Assembly (NCBI RefSeq): GCF_005280735.1
Contig: NZ_CP040078.1
Coordinates: 930,001-994,000 of the forward strand
DNA length: 64,000 bases
Origin: Trinickia violacea
Lineage (GTDB): Bacteria; Pseudomonadota; Gammaproteobacteria; Burkholderiales; Burkholderiaceae
Direction: 5' to 3'
Shown here: positions 44,309 to 53,697 of the stretch, in pieces
Position numbering within the stretch: the first letter of the stretch is position 1
Layout of the letters: each line of letters opens with the position of its first letter
Position numbers and translations under genes: made by a program
Notes under the pieces: model-generated
Databases searched by the model: none
Told to the model about the DNA's origin: nothing
The model's input: only the letters and a program-made list of their open reading frames with translations

Positions 44309-45241
44309 ATGAAGAAAGCTGGCCTCTCGGAATTGACGGTATTCGTGGAGATTGCCCACCAGCGCAGCTTCAGTGCAGCCGCGCGCAATCTCGATGTGTC
44401 TCCGTCAGCGCTCAGTCATGCCATGCGCGCATTCGAAGCGCGCCTCGGGGTGCGGCTCTTCAACCGGACGACCCGCTCGGTCGCGCTCACCGAAGCGGGA
44501 GAGCGCTTGCTACGGCGTGTCGGTCCCGCCATCGCCGACCTGCAGGACGCCGTGAGTGAAGCGGCTTCCTCACGCGATCGTCCGTCGGGGGTGATTCGCA
44601 TCAGCGCGTCGGAATCGGCGGCAAAGCTGCTCGTGCGCAACGTCTTGCCCAGCTTCCTGACGCGGTACACCGACATTCATGTCGAGATCGTCGTCGATAC
44701 GCGCTTGGTCGATATCGTCGCTGATGGGTTCGATGCGGGCATCCGCGTATTGCAGGACGTTCCACGCGACATGATCGCTGTGCGCTTCGGAGGCGACATG
44801 CGCTTCATGGCCGTAGCATCGCCCGGCTATCTGCAGCAGCATCCCGCACCACAGGCGCCGCATGATCTCGGGCAACACCGATGCATTCGATTTCGCTTCG
44901 AGAGCGGCGCGCTGTATCGATGGGATCTCGAACGTCGCGGAAAGAGTGCAAGCCTCGACGTGGATGGCCCAATGACGCTTGGCAACGTCAATCTAATGAT
45001 TGAAGCCGCGCTCAATGGGATAGGCGTCGCGTGGGTTCCGGATTATCTTGCGGCCGAGCACGTGGCGTCGGGGCGACTCGTCCACTTGCTCGCGGACTGG
45101 AGTCCGTCGATTCCCGGGCTCTGCCTCTATTACCCCGCGAATCGCCATCCCCCGACTGCACTGCAACTCTTCGCAACTGCAGTTCGCGAATGGGCCGAAT
45201 GCAACATGAAAGACAGCGCCCCAAGGCTTAGGCCACGATGA
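44309..45241 (+). CDS. LysR-family transcriptional regulator
   Basis: 310 aa. N-terminal HTH (ELTVFVEIAHQRSFSAAARNL, SPSALSHAMRAFEARLG), then an effector domain with PSGVIRISASESAAKLL and MIEAALNGIGVAWVP. The pattern fits LysR proteins that sit next to aldo/keto reductases or oxidoreductases. Divergent from the two reductases, with a palindrome just before the start. Confidence 0.92.
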   Translation: MKKAGLSELTVFVEIAHQRSFSAAARNLDVSPSALSHAMRAFEARLGVRLFNRTTRSVALTEAGERLLRRVGPAIADLQDAVSEAASSRDRPSGVIRISASESAAKLLVRNVLPSFLTRYTDIHVEIVVDTRLVDIVADGFDAGIRVLQDVPRDMIAVRFGGDMRFMAVASPGYLQQHPAPQAPHDLGQHRCIRFRFESGALYRWDLERRGKSASLDVDGPMTLGNVNLMIEAALNGIGVAWVPDYLAAEHVASGRLVHLLADWSPSIPGLCLYYPANRHPPTALQLFATAVREWAECNMKDSAPRLRPR

Positions 45242-45357
45242 TTGTGGACGGCAGGAAAGTAGACGTCTGGCCGAGCGCGACTTGTGTTTTCCGATCGGCC
45301 GTTTTGCAGGATGCCACTACAATCCACCACATCGATTCGACAACCAGGACTCACGCG

Positions 45358-45762
45358 ATGAAATACATTTTTGCATCGATCGTTGCGGCGCTCATCGTGG
45401 CCGCAAGCGCCGCTGCGATAGCCCAAACATCCGGCGCCGCCGGCGATGCGCCCAAACAGGAGTGCGCACTCGGGTATGTCACCGGCGTCGGCGGGTCAGC
45501 CCAGAGCATGCGCGAATACCTGGCGACTCCCGACAGAGACAAATATCGCTACCTCGCAGACAACCAAATCCAATGCAAGATCTCCGACGAGGGGCGCGCG
45601 TCCGCGTGTACCGGTGTCACGAACCTTCGGCATGAACAAGCCAGCGTGTACGACGACAGCGACAGCGCGACGATGGTCGTGGTCGCCCGAGTGGAGCTCG
45701 ACCAGGGGACTTACCCGGTGATGGTCGTTGTGCGAAGGCAGGATATGCATTGCGACCAGTGA
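45358..45762 (+). CDS. Small exported protein, unknown function
   Basis: 134 aa with a clear signal peptide (cut near AIAQ, about 22). The mature part has four cysteines (QECALG, IQCKIS, SACTGV, DMHCDQ), enough for two disulphides, and a C-terminal strand-rich segment (SATMVVVARVELDQGTYPVMVVV). I do not recognise a family. It lies 117 bp after the LysR gene, and no ribosome site is obvious. Confidence 0.65.
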   Translation: MKYIFASIVAALIVAASAAAIAQTSGAAGDAPKQECALGYVTGVGGSAQSMREYLATPDRDKYRYLADNQIQCKISDEGRASACTGVTNLRHEQASVYDDSDSATMVVVARVELDQGTYPVMVVVRRQDMHCDQ

Positions 45763-45853
45763 ATGAGCCTCACGGCGCTCACTTGATTGTTCCAAGCCTG
45801 CTCGTCGTACTGGAGCCAACTGGTGAGTGACGCGCTCGCGGTCAAGTAAGCGG

Positions 45854-46111
45854 CTAGCGGCTGCTATCCGCGCGCTTGACGATGTTGAGGCGAAAAGCCT
45901 GCCTCAGTTCGAACCCGAGGCGTTCGTACAATCCGATCGCGGCTTGATTGCCGCTGATGACATGCAGGAACGGCGTATCGCCGCGAGCCTCGATATCCCT
46001 GCGCAGGATATTGATCAGCCGACCTGCAAGGCCCTTGCCGCGATACTCGTCATCCACGCAAACCGCGCTGATCTCGACATAGCCATCGATGCGCATGCGC
46101 TCACCCGCCAA
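45854..46111 (-). pseudogene. Truncated GNAT acetyltransferase
   Basis: 85 codons that contain the acetyl-CoA site (YRGKGLAGRLINIL) and the C-terminal N-x-x-A-x-x-x-Y-x-x-x-GF motif (GNQAAIGLYERLGFELR), in the style of the FR47-like GNATs. The N-terminal half is missing: the frame is closed by TAG just upstream and begins only at a TTG, and the aminotransferase gene ends 8 bp away. It probably lost its 5' part in a rearrangement. Confidence 0.6.
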
Positions 46112-46118
46112 CTAGCGC

Positions 46119-47420
46119 CTACAAGGACCGTTGAATCGCCTGCCCAAGCAACTCAAGCCCCAGATCGATCTCCTCCTCGCGCACGTTCAACGGCGGCGCA
46201 ATCCGGAACACTCCGCCCATCCCGGGCAACTGCACGATATTCATGCTGAGCCCCAGATTCATGCATTCGCGGGTAATCTTCGCGCCCAGCCCATCCGCCG
46301 GCTCCTTCGTGCGGCGATCCTTGACGATCTCCACGCCCAGCAGCAACCCGCGTCCGCGAACGTCGCCGATGCACTCGAAGCGCTCCATCAAATCCAGCAA
46401 ACCGTGCTTGAGCCGCTCGCCCATCACGTTCGCGCGCGCCACCAGCCCCTCGCGCTCCACGACATCCAGCACACGCAAACCGACGGCGGCAGGAAGCGGA
46501 TCGGACACGTGGGTCGTGTAAAACAGATAGCCGAGTTCATGAGCCCGTTCCTCGATCTGCGCGGAAGTCACGAGGGCCGCGAGCGGCAAGCCGGCGCCGA
46601 GTGTCTTCGACAGCGTGAGCATGTCGGGCGTGACGCCGTCGCGCTGGCACGCGAACATCGTGCCGGTGCGCCCGACGCCGGTCTGCGCTTCGTCGAGGAT
46701 CAACAGCATGCCGCGCTCCTCGCATTTGCGCTTGAGCGCGGCCATGTAGCCTGGCGGCAGTTCGATGATCCCGCCTGAGCTGAGGATCGGCTCCGCGATG
46801 AACGCTGCGAGGTTGCCGCTTGACTGGCGATCGATGAGATCGAACGCATAGTCCAGCTCCGCCAGATAGTCGTATTCGCCATTGCGCTCGAACCGTGGCC
46901 GGTACAGGAACGGGGCAGGGATCGCGAACGAACCGACAGCCGCGGGGCCGACACCCTTGCGTCCGGCGCTATAGGTCGCGGACGCCGCCGCACCCGTCAT
47001 GCCGTGCCAGGACTGGGCAAAACCGACGATTTCGTATTTGCCGGTGACGAGCTTCGCCATGCGAATGGCGGCTTCGTTCGACTCCGCGCCGGTACTGAGC
47101 AACAGCGCGCGGTCGAGCCCGTCAGGCGTGATGTCGGCCAAGCGCGTCGCCAGATCGACCACGGGCCGCGAGAGCATCCCGCTGAAGAGGTGGTCCAGCT
47201 TGCCCGCGTATTCGCTGATGACCGACACGATTTCGGGGTGGCTGTGCCCGAGCACCGCGCTCATCTGCCCCGAGGTGAAATCGAGGATCGTGCGGCCATC
47301 CGCGTCGTAGACGAAGCTGCCCCGGGCGCGCTCGATGATCATCGGCTCGAACGTGCCGCCGTACCGGATGAGGTGCTGTTTGGCGTTGTGCCAAAAGGTT
47401 GCGTCGTTGTTCAGGGACAC
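46119..47420 (-). CDS. dgdA: 2,2-dialkylglycine decarboxylase
   Basis: A PLP enzyme that decarboxylates 2,2-dialkylglycines such as 2-aminoisobutyrate and transfers the amino group to pyruvate. The 433-aa length and sequence match the B. cepacia DgdA I remember almost throughout: FDFTSGQMSAVLGH-type start (ILDFTSGQMSAVLGH), LLLSTGAESNEAAIRMAK, ILDEAQTGVGRTG and the PLP lysine in LTLSKTLGAGLP (about 272). Divergent from dgdR, which is the known arrangement. Confidence 0.95.
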   Translation of the reverse strand: MSLNNDATFWHNAKQHLIRYGGTFEPMIIERARGSFVYDADGRTILDFTSGQMSAVLGHSHPEIVSVISEYAGKLDHLFSGMLSRPVVDLATRLADITPDGLDRALLLSTGAESNEAAIRMAKLVTGKYEIVGFAQSWHGMTGAAASATYSAGRKGVGPAAVGSFAIPAPFLYRPRFERNGEYDYLAELDYAFDLIDRQSSGNLAAFIAEPILSSGGIIELPPGYMAALKRKCEERGMLLILDEAQTGVGRTGTMFACQRDGVTPDMLTLSKTLGAGLPLAALVTSAQIEERAHELGYLFYTTHVSDPLPAAVGLRVLDVVEREGLVARANVMGERLKHGLLDLMERFECIGDVRGRGLLLGVEIVKDRRTKEPADGLGAKITRECMNLGLSMNIVQLPGMGGVFRIAPPLNVREEEIDLGLELLGQAIQRSL

Positions 47421-47524
47421 GGTGCGTCTCCTGGCAGGTGGTGGGGATGACTTGCAGTCTAGACGGGCCTCTGCTTTTATAGAATCGAATAGTTCTTATC
47501 GAAGATAGAAGCGGGGTTAATATC

Positions 47525-48382
47525 TTGGGTCTTTCACTCGAAATCGATCTGCTGCGCTCGTTTGCCGTCATCGCCGAGGTGCGGGCGCTCAGTCGCGCGG
47601 CCCATCGCATCGGCCGGACTCAGTCCGCGCTGAGTCAGCAGATGAAGCGGCTCGAGGAAATCGTCGATCAGCCGCTGTTTCAACGCACCGGTCGCGGCGT
47701 GGTGCTGACGAGTCCCGGCGAGCGTCTGCTGATTCACGCCCAACGCATTCTGCGCGCGCACGACGAGGCGATGGCCGATCTGTGCGGCAAGGGGCTGTCG
47801 GGGCGGATCCGCTTCGGCTGTCCGGACGACTACGCCGCCGTCTTCCTGCCTTCGTTGCTGAGGCAGTTCTCGAGCCAGCATCCGCATGCGCTCGTGGAAG
47901 TCGTTTGCGCGCCCACGCCACGCCTTATCGAACAACTGGAAAAGCGTGCCGTGGACCTCGCGATGATCTCGTTGCCCGAAGGCAGCCCGAACGACGACAT
48001 CATCCGCCGCGAGCAGTTGGTCTGGGTCGGCTATCCCGGGATGGATTCGGCGCACTTCGACCCGTTGCCGCTCGCGCTTTCCGATCCCGACACGCTCGAT
48101 CACCTCGCGGCCTGCGACGCGCTGCAACGCGCCGGCCGCGCGTATCGCATCGCGTATGCGAGCAGCAGTCTCTCGGGTCTCACCGCGCTGGTTCGCTCGG
48201 GGCAGGCTTTCGCGGTCCTCACGCAGACCGCCGTTCCAGCGGATCTGCAGGTACTCAATGCCGACCCTGGATTGCCACCGTTACCCAGTGCCGGCATCTC
48301 CCTGAAATTCGCGCGGGCGCGTCCATCGCTCTTGAGCGCCGCGTTTGCGGAGCACATCAGGCTCAGTCTGCCTTTGCTGTGA
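47525..48382 (+). CDS. dgdR: LysR-family regulator of dgdA
   Basis: 285 aa with LysR HTH (LLRSFAVIAEVRALSRAAHRIG, TQSALSQQMKRLEEIVDQ) and an effector domain (GRIRFGCPDDYAAVFLPSLL). By position next to dgdA it is the orthologue of DgdR, a repressor released by 2-methylalanine. The start is a TTG at 47525 with a weak ribosome site; there is no better start before the HTH. Its last 20 bases overlap the convergent outer-membrane gene. Confidence 0.9.
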   Translation: MGLSLEIDLLRSFAVIAEVRALSRAAHRIGRTQSALSQQMKRLEEIVDQPLFQRTGRGVVLTSPGERLLIHAQRILRAHDEAMADLCGKGLSGRIRFGCPDDYAAVFLPSLLRQFSSQHPHALVEVVCAPTPRLIEQLEKRAVDLAMISLPEGSPNDDIIRREQLVWVGYPGMDSAHFDPLPLALSDPDTLDHLAACDALQRAGRAYRIAYASSSLSGLTALVRSGQAFAVLTQTAVPADLQVLNADPGLPPLPSAGISLKFARARPSLLSAAFAEHIRLSLPLL

Positions 48383-49988
48383 TCGACGCGTTCTGTTCTG
48401 CCTGAACTGGCTGGGATTGAGACGCCGCAGTGCCCTTGTCAGCTTGAGGCGTTTGGCCTGCATAAGTCGATTCCCACCCACCGCCGAGCGCCTTGCAGAG
48501 CTCGATCAGATTCGCAGCAGCAGTCGCTTGGCTTTGCTCGAGGTTGCTCTGGCCTTCGAGCAGTTGTTTCTGCACGTTCAGCACGTCGAGATAGTCCAAT
48601 GCCCCAGCCTTGTAGCGCTGCTGCGCCACGGCGAGTGCGCGCTGGTTCAGCGCCACCACCTCCTTCAGCTTGTCGCGGCGCAGCTGCTCGGCATCGTAGG
48701 CGACCAGTGCGTCGTCCACCTCGCGCCAAGCCTCGAGCACGGTGCGCTTGTAGACGATCGCCGCCTCCTGTTGTTGCGCCTCGCGTAACTGCAGGGTGCC
48801 TTTGAGGCGCCCGCCTTCGAAGATCGGCATCGTGATGGAGGGGCCGAGAACGAACTGCCCCGACGCCCAGCTGGCGAGGCTCGTGAGCTGAAGACTCTGG
48901 AAACCCGCGCTGCCGTTGAGCGAGATGTGCGGATAGAAGTCGGCCTTTGCCACACCGATCGACGCCGTCGCCGCATGCAATTGCGCTTCCGCTCGCCGGA
49001 TATCGGGCCGGCGTTGCGCGAGCTCGGACGGAAAGCCGATGGGCACTTGTCCAGGCAACTCGGGCACCTCTTGCGGCTCGCCGAGCGTTTGCTTGAGCGC
49101 GCCCGGCTCCTCGTCGAGCAAGACACCAATCGCGTTGATCCTGGTCTCGCATTGGGTTTCGAGCGTTGGAATCAGACTTTCGATCGACGCCGCCTGCGCG
49201 GAGGCATTGGCGACATCGAGATCCGTCGTCACGCCGTCACGCTCGCGGATTTGCGTGAGCTTCGTGGTATTGCGGGCAATCTCGAGGTTTTGTTTCGCGA
49301 TGTTCAGCAGCTGTTGTGAGTCGCGCAATTCGACATAGTCTCGCGCGAGCTCGGCGCGCGCAGACAACAACACGGCGTTCCGGTCTTCGTAAGAACCATC
49401 CGACAAGGCGGACGCCTCTTCGACACCGCGTCGAGCACCGCCCCAGATATCGAGTTCCCAAGAGGCATCGAAGCCCATTTGATAGAGGTTGTAGGCCGGC
49501 GAGCCCTTGGAGCCGGGAATCGGCGCCACGCCAAGCGGCGTTTTACCTGAAGCGTTTTGCGATTCGGGGCCGAGCGAGGGCACGCCGAGCAGCGACAGAA
49601 TGCCGTTCGGACTGCCGCGTTCGCGGTCGTAGGATGCCGCGCCGTCCAGCGTGGGCAATTCCGCCGCCCCTGCTATGCGTTGTCCGGCGCGGCTTTGCCG
49701 GAGGCGCGCCGACGCCGCGGCCACATCGAGGTTCGCATCGGCCAGTTGCTTTTCGAGCGCGTTCAACGTGGGATCGTTGAACAGCGTCCACCAATCGGAA
49801 TTGAATTCGGTTTCGGTGGCCTTGCTCGGTGCTTGCGCCGCGTCGGTGCGTTCAAAGACTTGCGGCGGCGTGGCCGCCGTGGGTGGCACGAAATTCGGTC
49901 CGACGGTACAGCCGGCGATCACGAGGCATGCCAGGATTTCCAGCGCCAACGCGCGGATGGCGCGGAATGTGAAGTCTCGCGTACTCAT
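48363..49988 (-). CDS. NodT/OprM-type outer-membrane efflux lipoprotein
   Basis: 541 aa. The lipobox is CLVIAGC (Cys at about 27), then GPNFVPPTAATP, as in NodT-family outer-membrane factors. Two long helical repeats follow (AAASARLRQSRAG, and ANASAQAASIESLIPTLETQ), with the FPSELAQRRPDIRRAEAQL motif between. The last 40 residues are a Gln-rich tail. It starts within the stop of the membrane-fusion gene (ATGA), so all three pump parts are in one operon. Confidence 0.92.
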   Translation of the reverse strand: MSTRDFTFRAIRALALEILACLVIAGCTVGPNFVPPTAATPPQVFERTDAAQAPSKATETEFNSDWWTLFNDPTLNALEKQLADANLDVAAASARLRQSRAGQRIAGAAELPTLDGAASYDRERGSPNGILSLLGVPSLGPESQNASGKTPLGVAPIPGSKGSPAYNLYQMGFDASWELDIWGGARRGVEEASALSDGSYEDRNAVLLSARAELARDYVELRDSQQLLNIAKQNLEIARNTTKLTQIRERDGVTTDLDVANASAQAASIESLIPTLETQCETRINAIGVLLDEEPGALKQTLGEPQEVPELPGQVPIGFPSELAQRRPDIRRAEAQLHAATASIGVAKADFYPHISLNGSAGFQSLQLTSLASWASGQFVLGPSITMPIFEGGRLKGTLQLREAQQQEAAIVYKRTVLEAWREVDDALVAYDAEQLRRDKLKEVVALNQRALAVAQQRYKAGALDYLDVLNVQKQLLEGQSNLEQSQATAAANLIELCKALGGGWESTYAGQTPQADKGTAASQSQPVQAEQNASITAKAD

Positions 49989-51061
49989 TTTTGCTCTCCT
50001 GCTTCGGCCCGTGCATCACTATGTCGACCGGTGGCCACTTCGGTTTCGACAGAAAGCCCCACGCTCAACGCAGACGCCGCCTCTTGACCTTTATCGATGT
50101 CGATCTTGATCGGCACGCGTTGAACGATCTTGGTGAAGTTGCCCGTCGCGTTGTCGGGCGCGATCGGCGCGAAGCTCACGCCGGTGGCGGGCGCGAGACT
50201 ATCGATCCGGCCGCGAATCACAACGCCAGGCAGGCTGTCCACCTTGATGCGCACGCTTTCGCCGGGCCGCATCTTGGTGATCTGGTTTTCCTGGAAGTTG
50301 GCGACGACATAGGCTTCCGAAAGCGGCACGATCGCGAGAACCGGCGCGCCGGGCGTCACGTAGGCGCCAACGCGTGCGGAACGCCGTCCAACCTTGCCGT
50401 CGATCGGCGCGCGAATCTCCGTATAGGAGAGGTTGAGCTGCGCCTGATCGAGCGCCGCCTCGGCGCGTGCGAGCGCGCCGGCCGCTTTGTCGCGCTGGGT
50501 GTTCAGGACGTTCAGGTTCTGCTCGGTCGCTTCCAGCGCGGCTTGGTCGTGGGCCTGCTGCGCGAGCTGCTCCGCGAGCGCGCTCGACGCGTGCTGTTGC
50601 TCCTGCGCCGTGCCTGCGCCGGTTTGCGAGAGATCCTGGTAGCGCGTGGCGTTGTCGCGCGCAAACGCGATCGCCGCATCGTCGGACTTGAGCGTCGCGC
50701 GCGCCTGATCGACGAGCGAGGGCTGCCGCGCGATCTCGGCGTCGAAGTTAGCGACGGACGCTTTGGCCGCGGCGACGTCCGCTTGAGCGCTCATCAAGGC
50801 GGCCTTGTAGTCGCGGTCGTCGATACGCACCAGCAATTGCCCGGCTTTGACCGACTGGTTGTCGTCGACCAAGACTTCGGCGATCTGGCCGGGGATGCGC
50901 GGTGCCACGAGCGTGAAATCGGCCTGGACGTAGGCATCGTTCGTGGATTCGGTATTCGAGCCGCCTGACAGGCTTGCATAAGCCCATGCGCCAACACCGA
51001 GTGCGACGGCAATAGCGGCGGCAGGAATGAGTTTGAGGGGAGTTCGAGCAGCGGTTGACAT
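49985..51061 (-). CDS. HlyD/EmrA-type membrane fusion protein
   Basis: 358 aa. One N-terminal TM helix (LIPAAAIAVALGVGAWAYASL), then the barrel-lipoyl halves (TNDAYVQADFTLVAPRIPGQI, and DGKVGRRSARVGAYVTPGAPV) around a coiled coil of about 100 residues rich in Ala/Gln. It bridges the inner-membrane DHA2 pump and the outer-membrane factor. Lies 12 bp after the pump gene. Confidence 0.93.
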   Translation of the reverse strand: MSTAARTPLKLIPAAAIAVALGVGAWAYASLSGGSNTESTNDAYVQADFTLVAPRIPGQIAEVLVDDNQSVKAGQLLVRIDDRDYKAALMSAQADVAAAKASVANFDAEIARQPSLVDQARATLKSDDAAIAFARDNATRYQDLSQTGAGTAQEQQHASSALAEQLAQQAHDQAALEATEQNLNVLNTQRDKAAGALARAEAALDQAQLNLSYTEIRAPIDGKVGRRSARVGAYVTPGAPVLAIVPLSEAYVVANFQENQITKMRPGESVRIKVDSLPGVVIRGRIDSLAPATGVSFAPIAPDNATGNFTKIVQRVPIKIDIDKGQEAASALSVGLSVETEVATGRHSDARAEAGEQK

Positions 51062-51073
51062 GATGGCGTTCCC

Positions 51074-52717
51074 TTAATGTGAAGACGAAGAGGGCGGCGT
51101 CGTGCTCCACGGCGGGTAAATGCGCACGGGTAACACAGGCACGAGGAGAAGAAGCGCGACGGCGACTCCCGCCATCACGAGGTAGAGATCCGCCGATGTC
51201 AGTACCGCTGCTTGCTCGTGGATCCGGTGTGCAAGTTCGCCGAGGCCACCATGGGCTGCGTCGAGGCTTTGGCTCGTCACCAGCGCGTGATTGCCTAATT
51301 GGTCCACGAGCATGTTCGAATGAAGGCGTTCGCGATCGGTGCCCAACCCTTCGATGAGACCCGTCGCCACCGCCGCGGAAAACGTCTTGAGCGAGTTAAA
51401 CATCGCTGAAGCAAAGGGACCTTCCGTCGGCGGCAAGCCCGTCGTCACGCCCATCAGGATTCCGAGAATCACCATCGGCTGCGCGACGACCTGTATCGAT
51501 TGAAGCCAGTAGAAGTTGTCGCGGATCCATTCGGACGTGATGAAGCTGCCCATCACGCACGTGGCGATCATGAGGCTCAAGCCGATGGCCATGACCCACC
51601 GGTGGTCGACGCGCCGCAGATTCAGAAGTGCCGCCGTCAAAGGCAGCGTGATCAAGAGCGGCGCGGCAACCAGCAGCGACAAGGGCGCGGTTTGCAGCGG
51701 CCGGTAGGCGTGAACGGTGGCGAGAAATTGGCCGGGTATCGCCGCCACGCCAACCAGCAAGATCACCGCGCCTGTGAGCGTCGTGAGTCCGTGCGTAAAG
51801 TTCCTGCGCTTAAGCAACTGCAGCTTGAAGAAGGGATGCGGGTGAAACCACTCGTTGACGAGGAACATCACCAGCATCAGCCCGCCACCGATAAACATCA
51901 CGCGAATGAACGCGGAATCGAGCCAGTCGAGACGATCGCCTTGCAGAAGGCCGATCACGAGCATGGCGACGGCCGGAAAGCCCGTCAGAAACCCGGTCCA
52001 GTTGAATGCCGCGAGCCGTTCGAGTTTGAGCGGATCTTTCGGCAGGCCCCACTGAATTGCCACGCAGCTCACGATGCCCAGCGGCACGATTTGCCAAAAA
52101 GCCATTTGCCAGCCAACGAACTCGGTCCACAACGCGGCGAGCGGTGTGCCGAGCGCCGGCCCGAAGGTCGCCGTGAGCGCGTACCCGGCGAGCCCATAGA
52201 GCTTCACTTTGGGCGGCAGATAGCGCAGCGCCACGATGATCAGCATCGGGGGAAGGCATCCGCCGGCCATCCCCTGCAGCACGCGCAGCCCATAGAACGT
52301 GAAAAGGTTCGGCGCAAACGGGCAAAGGAAACCGAAGATCATCGTCGCGACCACGGCGCCGATCGTGAATCGCTTCAGCGTGAAGGTGATCCCGAACCAC
52401 GGGGCAAACACCATCGTCGTCACATTGGCCGCCTCGAACAGAGCCGTCAGCCAGGTTCCGTCGTCGTGACCGATCGAGAACGCGCCTTGAATGTCCGCCA
52501 TCGCTTGCGCCGTGACCTGCTCGTTGAGAATGGCCAGGAGAGACGCAAGCAGCATCCCGACGAGGCCGGTGGCGAGGCGCAGCGTCAGGGTGGACTGTTG
52601 CGGGGGCGTCGGCTGTGCGGGAGCCTCCGGCTTCGGCGCAGGAGCGGGTGCCGGAGCCGGCGCCTGCGCGACGGTCAATCGTTCCGCTCCAATGGTAAAA
52701 GGGTCGACGGTGGTCAT
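51074..52717 (-). CDS. DHA2-family (EmrB-like) drug efflux transporter
   Basis: 547 aa, 14 TM segments by the DHA2 pattern. A Pro/Ala-rich cytoplasmic N-terminus of 45 residues precedes TM1 (LATGLVGMLLASLLAILNEQV). Family motifs: DDGTWLTALFEAANVTTMVFAPW, the C motif region GLAGYALTATFGPALGTPLAALW, and QFLATVHAYRPLQ in the second half. First gene of the tripartite pump operon, behind a 13-bp inverted-repeat operator. Substrate unknown. Confidence 0.93.
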   Translation of the reverse strand: MTTVDPFTIGAERLTVAQAPAPAPAPAPKPEAPAQPTPPQQSTLTLRLATGLVGMLLASLLAILNEQVTAQAMADIQGAFSIGHDDGTWLTALFEAANVTTMVFAPWFGITFTLKRFTIGAVVATMIFGFLCPFAPNLFTFYGLRVLQGMAGGCLPPMLIIVALRYLPPKVKLYGLAGYALTATFGPALGTPLAALWTEFVGWQMAFWQIVPLGIVSCVAIQWGLPKDPLKLERLAAFNWTGFLTGFPAVAMLVIGLLQGDRLDWLDSAFIRVMFIGGGLMLVMFLVNEWFHPHPFFKLQLLKRRNFTHGLTTLTGAVILLVGVAAIPGQFLATVHAYRPLQTAPLSLLVAAPLLITLPLTAALLNLRRVDHRWVMAIGLSLMIATCVMGSFITSEWIRDNFYWLQSIQVVAQPMVILGILMGVTTGLPPTEGPFASAMFNSLKTFSAAVATGLIEGLGTDRERLHSNMLVDQLGNHALVTSQSLDAAHGGLGELAHRIHEQAAVLTSADLYLVMAGVAVALLLLVPVLPVRIYPPWSTTPPSSSSH

Positions 52718-52739
52718 GGAAACCTCGTTGCTACTCGTG

Positions 52740-52771
52740 TTCGATAGGAAATCTAACTATTTCCTATCGAA
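52740..52771. promoter_or_regulatory. 13-bp inverted-repeat operator before the pump operon
   Basis: TTCGATAGGAAAT (52740-52752) and ATTTCCTATCGAA (52759-52771) are perfect inverted copies around CTAACT, 22 bp upstream of the pump start codon. Such a site would overlap the promoter or leader and repress the operon. It lies between the pump and the end of the monooxygenase-like gene. Confidence 0.7.
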
Positions 52772-52800
52772 TCACCTCAATGACGGGCGCAGCTGAATTA

Positions 52801-53472
52801 CTACGAGCGTTGTGCCTCTGCAAAATATTGCGGTGCTTCCCGGCGATCGAACATGCCGTACTCACGGATGATGCGTACGTTCCGGCGGCGCGAGCCGTCT
52901 GCCGCCGCTGCACCGCGTTCGAACGCTTCGGTCGCCGCTTGGTCGCGCCACGTCACCACCGCGATCACGTCCCCCGGCGTCATCAGTGCGTCGAACACGT
53001 CCCAGGCAACGAGGCCAGGCGCGTTCGTATCGACGCCAAGCGCTTTCGCCACCGCTTCCGCGCCAGCTTGCTTGACCCAGTCCGGCGCGAACTGCCCTTC
53101 ATGCAAGGTCACTGCCGTGCCGCGTCCCGTCTCGGTGACATCCAAGCGCTGCTCGATCAGGGCCTGTCCCGCAGGCAGTTGGTTGTCGCTGACGACCTGA
53201 CCGATACGCAAGCGATAGTCGGCAAACACCCGGTCACGCGCGGCTTGCATGATCTTGTGGTGGACCTGCTGGCTGCGCCAGCGCACGAGCGCCTTCTCGT
53301 CGCGCCAGCTCGACAGCGACAGAACCCATCCTTCGCGTGTGAGACTGGCGTAGCGATTGTTGTCGATGAACCCGTCGATCTTCTCGAGTTCGGGGCGCAG
53401 CACCTTGGCCATGCCGAGATACGCGTTGAACTGTTCGGGCTTCGGATTGACTTCAAGCATTGCGGCAAACAT
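52801..53472 (-). CDS. Two-domain monooxygenase-like (ABM) protein
   Basis: 223 aa made of two ferredoxin-like halves: MFAAMLEVNPKPEQFNAYLG, ...SLSSWRDEKALVRWR in the first, and LVAWDVFDALMTPGDVIAVVTWRDQAATEAFE in the second, the style of antibiotic-biosynthesis-monooxygenase proteins. No metal or cofactor is expected in this fold; some members oxidise phenolics or break haem. AGGTG precedes the ATG at 53472. Divergent from a LysR gene; the pump operon follows 83 bp on and may be read through. Confidence 0.78.
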   Translation of the reverse strand: MFAAMLEVNPKPEQFNAYLGMAKVLRPELEKIDGFIDNNRYASLTREGWVLSLSSWRDEKALVRWRSQQVHHKIMQAARDRVFADYRLRIGQVVSDNQLPAGQALIEQRLDVTETGRGTAVTLHEGQFAPDWVKQAGAEAVAKALGVDTNAPGLVAWDVFDALMTPGDVIAVVTWRDQAATEAFERGAAAADGSRRRNVRIIREYGMFDRREAPQYFAEAQRS

Positions 53473-53540
53473 AGGCACCTCTTTCGGTTGGTGAGTGATA
53501 CGACGTGCAGTGATTGTCGGGGAAAGCCTCAATTCGCAGG

Positions 53541-53565
53541 GGCCCAAGCTGGTTGCTATTGGGCC
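53541..53565. promoter_or_regulatory. 7-bp inverted repeat in the divergent LysR promoter
   Basis: GGCCCAA (53541-53547) and TTGGGCC (53559-53565) are inverted copies 11 bp apart in the region between the ABM-like gene and the LysR gene. The outer spacing suits a LysR dimer half-site pair. GGCCCAA also resembles the motif repeated near 56.26 and 56.95 kb. Confidence 0.4.
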
Positions 53566-53697
53566 AATGAATTTGCGATTTTTGCCAACCCGGCAAATGC
53601 CGTTCCGATTGCCATCACAGCCTGAAAGAGTCCTTTGAGAAGCGATCGAATAGAATCACGGCGAGTGGTGGACGCGGTGATCAAAGTAGGAGGCGGA

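Noticed and set aside
51500..52747. Plus-strand open frame of 415 codons opposite the efflux transporter
   Set aside because: The product is an Arg/Gln/His-rich shadow, while the minus strand encodes a 14-TM transporter.
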